Assembly: GCA_037043455.1 (NCBI GenBank)
Contig: JAWPHD010000137.1
Location: 496,001 to 560,000 of the forward strand
DNA length: 64,000 nt
Source of the DNA: Cyrtodaria siliqua
Taxonomy: Eukaryota > Mollusca > Bivalvia > Adapedonta > Hiatellidae
Direction: 5' to 3'
How positions within the stretch are numbered: the stretch's first letter is position 1; each line of letters starts with the position of its first letter. A model generated the notes under the pieces. It searched no databases and had not been told where the DNA came from. It saw only the letters and a program-made list of their open reading frames with translations. This document shows positions 35,585 to 46,700 of the stretch, in pieces. The position numbers were made by a program, and so were the translations under genes.

Positions 35585-36120
35585 TTTTAGTTCTACTGAT
35601 CAGAGATCAGCAGAGCTTATGCAGTGGTGCGGCGTCCGTCTGTCTGTCCGTAAACTTTTTTGTAGCGACTACTCCTCTGAAACTACTGAATGGATTTTCA
35701 TGAAACTTTACAGAAATGTTAAATGTTGCCCATAAAGTCTAGTTGATCCTAGCAAAAATTTATGTTGATGTGAAATCCAAGATGGACGCCAAATCTAAAA
35801 ATAGATTTTTAAAAAGCAAGTTTGTAGAAAAGCAAGTTTGTAGCGACTACTTCTTGAAAACTCTTAAGTGATATTGATATGGGACTTTTTCTTAAATGAT
35901 CAGCATGACATGATGTTGGTCCTTGTCGAAAATCATTTTGAATCGACGTTAAACATGGCTGCAGTGGCCATCTTTGTTTACATAGAATTATTTAGTAAAA
36001 ACTTTACTCCTCTGAAACTACTAGACGGATTTCCATGAAACTTCACAGGAATGCTGATCTAGCTATCAAAAACCTATCAGTAGAGCTTCAAGGTCATTGA
36101 CCTCTTGTTACTTTTACCCT
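35585..36120 (+). repeat. Repeat family B (~330 bp), copy
   Basis: Begins AGTTCTACTGATCAGAG; contains GTAGCGACTACTCCTCTGAA, TTTTCATGAAACTTTACAG, AAGATGGACGCCAAA and CATGGCTGCAG. Further copies lie at 42340 and 46080. Confidence 0.8.
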
Positions 36121-36689
36121 GGTTCAGTGTATTAGCCAGCCAACCGTGCAGCCGTCTTTTTCACAGCCGTTTTTGAAAAATCGCGGCCAATATTTGGAGG
36201 AGAGGGTGGGGTAAAAAAATAATATTATTTTTTATTTTTTCTAAACAACACTTCCAAACTCTTACTTTCTCAATAATGTTATGTTTGTATACATTTATAG
36301 AAAAAAGATGGTCTAAAATACAACTTTTTCACCTTTATCTGTGAAAATAAATTACCCAAGAGACACCCATTTGTCGCAAAGTGGCGCGTAACGCGTGTTA
36401 GCAAATTATTTTGCACACCCTGTTTGCATATTTGCACACCCTGTTTGCATATTTGTACACCCATTTCTTGAATTTCTGCCTAATACACTGCCCTTGTTAC
36501 ATTTAAATAAATCAAATTTTAAGTATTCATTATTTCGTCTGATTATACTATAAGTTTTAATATATTATTGGTGCATTAATATCAAAAATTAATAACATGC
36601 AAAAATAAATTGCTTACTATTCTTATAATTAATATTAATGATTGAATAAATGCAAGTTAAGTGGAAAAACTCCGTGACTTTTTAAAAAA

Positions 36690-36885
36690 TAAAGACTGCC
36701 GAATGAACTCTCGGACAAGTTCGAAACTAGCCAGATCGGATCAGTAACACCAGGGTTATAGCCCCTTGAATTACGGGAAAATGCCGTATACATCATTGTG
36801 AACACTCGAGCATATTCATTTTGTATTTGATGTTTACCAAACTTTGCCTTTATATCAATAAAAGCTCTGAAAAGGTAGCGCTAGT
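36690..36885 (+). repeat. Repeat family A, single unit next to a minisatellite
   Basis: ACTAGCCAGATCGGATCAGT and ATATCAATAAAAGCTCTGAA match family A in forward orientation, opposite to the block at 34860. Confidence 0.7.
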
Positions 36886-37310
36886 AAGGTGTTAGCCACC
36901 AAAGTCCATTGGCCTAGTAAGGTGGTAGCCACAAAGTCCATTGGCGCTAGTAAGGTTGTAGCCACAAAAGTCCATAGGCACTAGTAAGATGGTAGGCACC
37001 AAAGTCCATGGGCACTGATAAGGTGGTAGCCACCAAAATCCATTGGCACTAGTAAAGTTGTAGCCAACAAAATCCATAGGCACTAGTAAGGTGGTATCCA
37101 CCAAAGTACATGGACACTAGTAAGGTGGTATCCACAAAAGTCCATTGGCACTAATTAGGAGGTAGCTACCAAAGTCCATTGGCACTAGTAAGGTGGTATC
37201 CACCAAAATACATGGGCTCTAGTAAGGTGGTAGCCACCAAAGTCCATGGGCACTAGTAAGGTGCTAGCCACGAAAGTCCATTGATGCTAGTAATGTGATA
37301 GCCACCTACT
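36880..37310 (+). repeat. 34-bp minisatellite
   Basis: About 12 units of GGCACTAGTAAGGTGGTAGC plus CACCAAAGTCCATT. A single inverted unit occurs at 34798-34832. Confidence 0.9.
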
Positions 37311-38210
37311 TGTTTGTCAGTGGTTTATGTTTTAGGCCGCGAGTTTCATAACGAGAAAAATAGTCTTACCTGTGTCACAAGTCCTGTGTTGTCAACCGCC
37401 GCAGCTGTCACACATCACTACATCAGACAAGGACGGACCTCGCAGCCACAGAAAATGCATAATGCTCATTAGATGCTAGTATCCATATTAACACATCAAC
37501 ATTTTTAACGCAGTAATTATCCAATTATACCACAAAAATTAACTGTTGTTACGCAAAGTCACAGACAATTGTAATACAAATTGCAAAATACACTTCAGTT
37601 ATATATACGAATTCTGGGCGGCACTTCAAAGAAATAAGTGTAAGCTATTTACTTTCTTTAAATAAATTATAATCAAAGTTCAATGAAAAACAAGCTGAGA
37701 AAAAAGTGCCCTTTTATACCTGCCAGAAAAGCCGCAATAAGACGATGAATGTGTGAGAATTAATTTACTCGTCTTATTTCATTTAATAAATTTCAACTTT
37801 AAGTAAGGACCATTATTACCAACACCTTAAAAGAAAATATGTCGCTAATCTGCGATTTACATGCAGTTGACATTCGTTAGTTTCAATTAACAAAACCCTT
37901 GAATTATTGTCTCGCCTTACGTTTGTAATAATTATCAAAGAAGGTAACCGAACATGAAATCTTGTTGTTTAAAAATAAATTAATATAATTACAATTATAC
38001 AAGTACACAAATACGGAAATATTCGTAGAGATAAAAAGAAATGCCGAATGAATTTTATTGAAAATGTATACCACTTTAGACATGAAACATATTAAACCTT
38101 TTTTCATCATAATGTTTGACTATTTCAGTGAAGTATTTTCATAAGTATGCATAAACAATGCAAGCAACTTAGTTGATGTTTGGCGGCTTTTAATGATCAT
38201 GATAATAATT
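37310..38210. other. AT-rich stretch without recognisable genes
   Basis: No tandem structure or supported frame (the longest, 68 codons on the minus strand, is Asn/Lys-rich without a motif). Confidence 0.35.
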
Positions 38211-38212
38211 AT

Positions 38213-38294
38213 TAATTTATAAATTGATCTTTAATTCGATCTTTGGAGATCGCTGAGCCTCCAAAGATCGAATTAAAGATCAATTTATAAATTA
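38213..38294. repeat. Perfect 36-bp hairpin
   Basis: 38213-38248 and 38259-38294 are exact reverse complements (arm begins TAATTTATAAATTGATC) around a 10-base loop. The size would suit a very small foldback element or a hairpin RNA; nothing shows transcription. Confidence 0.85.
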
Positions 38295-38344
38295 CTTCTC
38301 CCTAAAATCCAGGCCTAGTTTGAACCCTGACAAACATTATTATA

Positions 38345-38515
38345 TGTAGGTACGAGTTGTCAAAATCCGGTACGAGTTATCCAAACCCGGTACAAGTTAT
38401 CCAACATGAAAGTAAGGAGGTACAAGTTGTCCAAAAATTGAGTATGAGTTGTCCAAAACCGATACAAGTTATCTTAGGTACGAGTTGTCTCGGGTACGAG
38501 TTGTCTCGCATCCTT
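38345..38515 (+). repeat. ~20-bp minisatellite
   Basis: About eight units of GGTACGAGTTGTCCAAAACC with variation. On the minus strand the adjacent 38515-38665 is open (NETSIADITMCKYEQEYPKL) but unrecognised; it could be an exon or a repeat fragment. Confidence 0.7.
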
Positions 38516-39299
38516 TCTGACCTGGACTGTATGTAGTCCCACTTATGCCATTCTATCTCTTCTTCATTAAAGTTCAGGTTCTCTGTGAACTTATTATTCA
38601 CTAGTTTTGGATATTCCTGTTCATATTTACACATGGTAATATCAGCAATGCTAGTCTCATTTATTTGAAGTCTGGGGTGCTTTTTTCACATACGGACGTT
38701 TATAGATGCACCCCGTGATGTCTCATTGCGTTTGTCAAATCAAAAACCATGTGGACAATTTCAGACCGTGTGTAAACATTTCTTGTATGACGTCACTGCG
38801 CAAGACCTCTGTTTTGCAGTTCAAACAATGCATAGTACTGTATACAGATTTTATTGGGCCTAATGCAAAATGTGGCAGTTTTTGAAAATGGATATGTTTG
38901 GCATTTGGCGGATCAATGTGATTTCTGTGATATCAAAAAAACCTTTTACCTTCTTTTTGTTTTGTTTGTTTTTACCTTCAAAATTTGTCATTTAACTTTA
39001 AAATGACGAATTCTGAAATAAGGGAAATAACTCATAAAACTGTTCTTTGAATTGTAGTTGGAGTCCAAGTGGTCATAAAATAACTGTGGCACTCACTCAT
39101 TAGTAAACACACTTTATATTTAAGATACCGTTAGCTCCCGAAGTGTTAAACTGTAATTATTTAGAGACAGCAGAGAAATACTATTTATGATGGTGAACGA
39201 TTTTCATTTTTCCTACAATGTCAATTTGAATAAAAGTGAAACTAAACATGCTCGATTATTACTAATAAATTTGCAAAGGGCACTGAAGGTGTGAATAAA

Positions 39300-39840
39300 T
39301 ATGCCCCCCTTCGAAGAATCACTAAAAATTGCTTGTCTTCGCGATAACTCAAGAACAGCTGGCACTACAAATTCGAAACCTTATCAGGAATGTTTGTATC
39401 ATGGTCTAGTTGTGCACCTCCCCTTTTGGGTAGATTTGCATCAGAAATGTGGTTGCCATGGTAACAAAACACGTAAAAAATCACTAAAAATTGCTTGTCA
39501 ACTCAAGAACAGCTGGCACTACAAACTCGAAACTTGGCAGGAATGTTTGTGTCATGGTCATTGAAGGGGGGCATATATGTTTTACAAATATTTCTTGTTA
39601 TCATAGTGACGATTTGGTTATCATGGTTATAGTGTGTTTAGTCAATATAATACAAAACAATGAGTTTAAAAATGCATTTCCCCATGGTTATGCTGTCAGT
39701 AATAAAATATTATTTGCTAAACAGAATATAGTCACCTGGTCACAGCTTTGTCTGGAGCATAACTTTACAACTACTAATGGGACTGGAATGAAACTTGACC
39801 CAATAATAGAGGACAATGAAAGGTAATGCAGGGCACAAGT
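39300..39840 (+). repeat. Repeat family H block
   Basis: Two copies of TCACTAAAAATTGCTTGTC with AAGAACAGCTGGCACTACAA, then GGAGCATAACTTTACAACTA and AATGAAACTTGACC. The last part matches 61700-62040. Confidence 0.7.
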
Positions 39841-40164
39841 TCCATCATATTTCCCCATATAAATTAAAGAGTTATTGCTCTTTGTAATTTTCTACTTGTA
39901 ATTATTGTCCGAAGCATAGATTGAAAATAACTAATGGGCATATAACCACCTTATTTCAGTTGACCAAACTACTAAATACTATGCATTAATTCTAAGTTTC
40001 CAAATATGGAGCAAGATATTTTGAATTGAAAGAATCGATTCAAGATAAACATGTCGGAAAATATACATTCTTTACATATGATCTGTGTGATATCGCTCTC
40101 TTCGTTGAGTTGTGTGGTATTGAATGTTTAGTCAATTGAAATAAGAGATATGATTATCACAGCT

Positions 40165-40275
40165 AGCACCTTATATTACCTTTCATCAACAGACTCAATC
40201 ATACCGATTCTGCTACTTTTCTCTCTCGTTTGTATTTGTTGCTTCCAAGGGATCCCCTTTTCAGTATTTATTTGA
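40165..40275 (+). repeat. Dispersed repeat F, 3'-end copy
   Basis: AACAGACTCAATCATACCGA and TTCCAAGGGATCCCCTTTTC match the last ~110 bases of repeat F. It lies 150 bases upstream of the HIRAN exon. Confidence 0.65.
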
Positions 40276-40413
40276 GTCTCCGTTTCAGACTGAAATCATG
40301 TCCATACTTCAATAATTCAAATGTCTGAAAAGCTTAAGTTTGAGGAAAAATCCACATAAAATGTACCAAGTGGTACAAGTGCAGTAGATAATAATATACC
40401 CTGTATACTTCCA

Positions 40414-40751
40414 GTTACCACATTGAAAGATGGCTGGGTCATCTGCAGGTCCGTCTCGTCCTCGTGATCTCAACTCCACTATCAGAGGTTACCATGTGTA
40501 CAATACAATATGGCCGAATCCTTTTATTGGAGAGAAGCTTATTTGTGAAAATGAGCCTCATAACCCATGGGATAACAATGCCATTGCGGTCAAAAGAAAT
40601 GGAGTGATAGTTGGGCATATTCCAAGAGAAAGTACAAACTACTTTGCTCCATACATGCAACAGCCTGGAATACAATTGATCGCCAAGGTAACGGGGGAAG
40701 AAACTACGGATCTGAAAGGACCTGAAATTCCATGTATTTACCGCTTTAAAG
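40414..40751 (+). CDS. Exon 1 of HIRAN-ROCO gene: HIRAN domain
   Basis: The ATG at 40430 opens 107 codons carrying a recognisable HIRAN domain (GYHVYNTIWPNPFIGE, then NPWDNNAIAVKRNG, GHIPRE and IPCIYRF). The aromatic start, the PWDxNAIAV core and the GHIPR turn match the family. The exon closes at AAAG|GTACAC, leaving phase 1, which the exon at 48495 completes. A TTCCAG just before 40414 looks like a splice acceptor, so a 5' non-coding exon may lie further upstream. The frame would otherwise stop four codons past the donor. HIRAN in HLTF holds the 3' end of single-stranded DNA; whether that pocket is conserved here cannot be judged by eye. Confidence 0.85.
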
Positions 40752-43700
40752 GTACACTTTTTTAATTATCATATTATGACATATAAGATGGGCTAACAGC
40801 CAAAAAGTAATAACAGATGTTAATTGACTGGACTTGTCCTTTTACTGCTTTTATTTGAAAAAATAAGTTAAAAGGAATATAGCCATACAGCCAAACAATC
40901 GCTATAATTGCAACAGCCATGTATACAATTGTCTGCCAGAGTAACTGGACCTGTTAACGATAGATGCTATGGACTTCAAATACCGTGTGTTTACACATTT
41001 GAAGGTACACAGTTTTAATTATATATTATCTAATAAAAAATAATAAATAGGCAAACAGCCAAAAAATAATCAGAGGTTAAGTGAATGGATCCATGCTTTT
41101 ATTGGTTTAATAAGCTCTATTGGCCGAAAGGCCGGGCAAGCTTATGGGATGACGTGTTGTCCGCCGTCTGTTAACTTTTTCTTGGGGGCGCTCCAGACTT
41201 TTCAATTTTCATCCGACCTTAACCAAACTTACACAGTAGTTATATATCTGTATGATCTCAGACGAGTTCTTGAACCAACCAGATTCGATAACTAATAGCT
41301 GAGTTATATGCCCTTGAATTTGCAAAAAAAGCATAATTTTGCCTTGTGGGCAGTCTAGCCCCCCTCGGCCGGCCATTTGGTTTAAACCTGTTTTATTTCA
41401 ACATTTTTACAACACTGTACTTGGTACAGTACATAGTTACTTATTAATAGGATTGGAACGAAAGAAAAATCTTATAGAGTTCCTCTCCTTAGAGCCCCTC
41501 CATTTATCATCTGATCTTAACCAAACTTACACCGTAGTTATATATGCATATCTCGGACCAGATTTGATCGTTAATAACTGAGTTATCTGCCCTTGACTTT
41601 GCAAACATGCACACACTTGTCTTGTGAGCACTCTAGCTCGTCCATTTGTCATCTTATCTTAACCAAACTTACACAGTAATTAAACATGTATATGCATAAG
41701 ATCTCGGACGTGTTCTTCAACCAGCCAGATTCGATAGGTAATAGCTGAGTTATCTGCCCTTGAATTGACAAAAATGCATAATTTTGCCTTGGGGGTGCTC
41801 TGTCTCCTTCATTTTTAGCTCTACTGGCCGAAGGTCAGCAGAGGTTATGGGATGACGAGCTATCGGTCGTCCATCCGTTAATTTTTGCCTTGTGAACTCT
41901 CTAGCGCCTTCATTATTTATCGGATCTTTACGAAACTTTGCCAGTATTTTTATATCAATGAAAGCTTGGACGTTTTCGAAAACCAGCCAGATCAGATTAA
42001 TTTCACTGGAGTAATGGCCCTTGTTTTGCTGAAATATGCCATATTAAGCCTTGTGAACACTCTAGAACCTTCATTTATTATTGATCTTTACCAAACTTGC
42101 ACAGATTGTTAATATCAATGAAATCTCGGAAAAGTTTGAAAACCAGCCAAATTGGGTCGGTAAAACCGAAGTTATGGCCCTTGTTTTTACTGGAAAATGT
42201 GATTTTCTGCCTAGTGAACACTCTAGCACCTTCATTTATTATTTGATCTTTACCAAACTTGCACAGATTGTTTATACCAATGAAAGTTTGGTTCGAAAAC
42301 CAGCTAAATTGGGTCAGTAACACCAGAGTTATGGCCCTTGTTAGCTCTACTGATCAAAGCTTATGCCGTGATGTGGTGTCCGTCGTCCGTCCGTAAACTT
42401 TTTTGTAGCGACTACTCCTCTGAAACTACTGGATGGATTTTCATGAATCTTTACAGAAATGTTGCCCATGAAGTCTAGCTGATCTTAGCAAAATTTCATG
42501 TTGAAGTGAAATCCAAGATGGGCGCCAAAGCTAAATATAGATTTTAAAAAACAAGTTTGTGGCGACTTCCTCTTGAAAACTATAAGTGATATTTTTATGG
42601 GACTTTTTCTGAAATGATCAGCATGACATGATGTTGGTCCTTATCGAAAATGGTTTTGATTTGACATTAAACATGGCTGCCAGCGGCCATCTTTGTTTAC
42701 AAAGATTTATATAGTTAAAAATTGTAGCGACTACTCCTCTGAAAGAACTTGTTGGATTTTCATGAAACTTCACAGGAATGTTGCTCTAGATGTCTTATTG
42801 ATCCTAGCAAAATATCAAGTCGGCCAGAAATTCAAAATGGCCATCACGGCTAAAAATAGATTTTTAAAAAATAAGTTTGAAGCGACTACTTCTTGAAAAC
42901 TATAAGTGATATTGATATCAGGGCTGTACAAATTATTTTTTCAGCCACTAGTCCGGGACTAGTCACCCTGTCAAAAGTGACTAGTCCCAAAACAATTGTC
43001 ACTAGTCTCAAAAAATGGACACAAGTCCTGAATTATGTGGATTTCACAATATGTTAAAACTGCGTCTTATTTTAACGGATTTGGATACTAACTATAATTC
43101 ATTATACACAGTAAATGGAACAATCCTTATTTACTCTTTGGACAATTAATGCGTGTTTCAGTTGTATAGATTGTAGGCTGCCATTGGGTGAAACAGTAGC
43201 AATAGTAAGAATCTTGTGCTGCACAGAGGAGCATCCCGTAGTCTTCTGAGCTTCTTGTAGAGACTGGGATGCACACACTTTATGAGGTTCTTGTCTGAGC
43301 CAGACACAAACGGGGATACAAGGCTAGGGTTGGTTGTGGTAAGCTTGGGATAATCCTTCCAGAATTTACAAAACATCTTGTTATCATCCTCATGATACAC
43401 TAACCACGAGAAGGTATCTAACCAGTGTTGTTTAAAAGTCCTGTCACGTTTGTTTACATCATATTTACTGTACAATTTTCTGCCTTGTGAACACTGTAGC
43501 ACATTCATTTATTATTTGATCTTTACCAAACTTGCACAGATTGTTAATATCAATGAAAGCTCTGACAAGTTTGAAAACCAGCTAAATCGGATCAGTAACA
43601 CCGGAGTTATGGCCCTTGTTTTTTCTGAAAAATGCTATTTTCTGCCTTGTAACAGTCTAGGGCCTTCAATATTAATCAGACTTTTACTTAACTTAGCCGG

Positions 43701-46700
43701 TGTATTTATATCAATGAAAGCTCGGACAAGTTCAAAAACCGGCAAGATCGAAATAATTTCACCGGAGTTATGGCCCTTGTTTTGCTGAAAAATGTCATAT
43801 TTAACCTTGTGAACACTCTAGCACCTACATTTATTATTTGATCTTTATCAAACCTGCACAGATTGTTAATATCAATGAAAGCTCGGACAACTTCGAAAAC
43901 CAGCTAGATCGGACCATTAACAGCTGAGTTATTGCCCTTGATTTAGTTAAAAATGCTATATTTTGACTCGTTAAGACGATAGGGCCTTTATCTTTTATTC
44001 GATCATTACCAAACTTTACCAGATTGTTTATATAAATGAAAGCTCGGACAGTTTCGAAGACCAGCCAGATCGGACTAGTAACAGCGGAGTTATGACCCTT
44101 GATTTAGTTAAAAATGCTATATTTTGCCTCGTTAATTCGATAGGGCCTTCATCTTTCATCTGATCTTTACAAAACTTTACCTGATTGTTTATATCAATGA
44201 CAGCTCAGATAACTTCGAAAACCAGCCAGATCGGACCAGTAACAGATGAGTTATGGCCCTTGATTTAGTTGAAAATGCTATATTTTGCCTCGTTAAGATG
44301 ATATGTCCTTCGTTTTTCATGCGATCTTTATGAAACTTTAGTAGATTGTTAATATCAATGAAAGCTCGGTCAAGTTTCAAAACCAGCCAGATTGGACTAG
44401 TAACCATGCCGGTTGAATGATTTTTTTGGCAGAATTATGGCCATTTAAAGGTTTTAATACACAAACTTTGTCTGATCTACTTCTCCTGAACCCCTCGCCT
44501 GATTTCAGTGGAACTTTGCAGGGATGTCGTCGTCACGTTACAGTTTACAGATATTTGGCAAAGTTATGGCCCTTTAAAGGATTTTGATACCACAAATTCT
44601 TTCCGGGCTAGTTCTCCTGAACCCCTGGCTGGATATAGACAAAACTTGACAAGGATGATCAATATCAAGCCTAGTTGTGCATATTTTCGCCATATTTCGG
44701 TTGAATGATTTTTGGCAGAGTCTTGGCGAGAATGATCAGTACTAAGCCTAGTTGCACCTGTCGTTGCCATGTTCTGGTTGAATGATTTTTGAAAGACTTA
44801 TGGCCCCTTATACATAGACTTTATCTTGAGCCAGTAGAACGTCCACAGGCCCTCTTGGCCCGTATTTTTTTTCTAAACTTGTTTCGTTGGGTCAGTTAAT
44901 AAATATTTGTTTTTACTTATTTTCTTTTTTAATTGGGAGCCTGGGAACGTGGGTTCAAACCTTGTTCATTATTAACTCTACTGGCCAAATAAGACGTGTT
45001 GTCCGTCCATCCGTCCATTGTCCCTCCGTCGTCCGTTAACTTTTGCCTTGTAAACACTCTAGCCCCTTCATTTTTCATGCGATCTTATCCAAACTTGGCC
45101 AAAGTCTTTATATCAATGAGAGCTCGGATGAGTTCGAAAACCGGCCAGATCGGATTAGTAACACCAGAGTTATTGCCCTTGAATTAACGAAAAATGCTAT
45201 ATTTTGCCTTGTGAACACTCTAGCCCTGCATTTTTCATGCGATCTTAACCAAACTTGGCCAAAGTCTTTATATCAATGAGAGCTAGAACAAGTTCAAAAC
45301 CAGCCAGATCAGATCAGTAACACCAGAGTTATGGCCCTTGTTTTTATGCCGTCGTGCGTCTGTCTGGCAACTTTGTATGCCCCCTCCCACCCTCCGAAAA
45401 CTTTCGGGGGCATATAGTAATCGCACCGTCCTTCTGTCTGTCTGTCCGGATTCCGTCATTCCGCAGATCGTGTCCGGACTGTAATTTCAAAACCTATGCA
45501 TGGATTTTTAATTAACTGGGCACAAGTAATCAACATAACAAGGTGATGTGACGCGGCAATACCCAAGTCCGTACCTCAAAGGTCAAGGTCACACTTGCAG
45601 TTCATAGGTCAAAAACAGTTACGCATTTTCGTGTCCGGACTGTAACGTCATAACCCCTGCGAGATTTTTAAATTACTTGGCACAAGTGATCACCATAACA
45701 AGACGATGTTTCACGCGCAAAATCCAGGTCATCAAGGTCAAGGTCACACTTGAAGATCAAAAGTCAAATTGTGTCCGGTCAATAACTTTGGCATTCATGG
45801 ACAGATTTTCAAATAACTGGGCACAATTGCTCACCACAACACGACGATGTGTCGCGCACAAAATTCAGGTCTGTGGCCCCAAGGTCAAGGTCACACTTAG
45901 AGGTCAAAGGTCAAATTGTGTCCGGTCAATAACTTTTGCATGCCTGGACGGATTTTTAAATAACTTGGCACAAGTGCTCACCAAAACCAAACGACGTGTC
46001 ATGCACGAAATCCAGGTCTATGGCTCCAAGGTCAAGGTCATACTTAGAGGTCAAAGGACACTTCGGGGGCATTTATCACTTACAGTGATATTTCTTGTTT
46101 ATGTAGCGACTCTGAAACTACTGAATGGATTTTCAAGAAACTTCACAGGAATGTTGCTCTTGATGTGTAGTTGATCCTAGAATAATTTCAGGTTGACCAG
46201 AAATTCAAGATGGCCGCCAAGGCTAAAAATAGATTTAAAAAAATAAATTTGTAGCGACTACTTCTTAAAAACTATAAGTTATATATATGGGTCTTTTTAT
46301 AAAATGATCAGCATGACATGATTATGGTCTTTGTTGAAAATCATTTTGATTTAACGTTAAACATGGCAGCCAGCGGTCTTTGTTGAAAATCATTTTGATT
46401 TAACGTTAAACATGGCAGCCAGTGGCCATCTTTGTTTACATAGAGTTATATAGTAAAAATGTGTAGCGACTACTCCTCTGAAACTACTTGATGGATTTTC
46501 ATGAAACTTCATAGGATTGTTGCTCTTGGTGTCTAGTTGATCCTAGCAAATGTCAGGTCGATCAGAAGTTTAAGATGGACGCCACAGCTAAAAATAGATT
46601 TAAAAAATAACAAATTTGTAGAGACTACTTCTTGAAAACTATAATTGATATTGATATGGGACTTTCTCTAAAATGATCAGCAGGACATGTTGTTGGTCTT

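Noticed and set aside
36892..37104. 70-codon minus-strand frame with repeated PMDF motifs
   Set aside because: Generated by the 34-bp minisatellite; the unit is not a multiple of three, so the frame is accidental.
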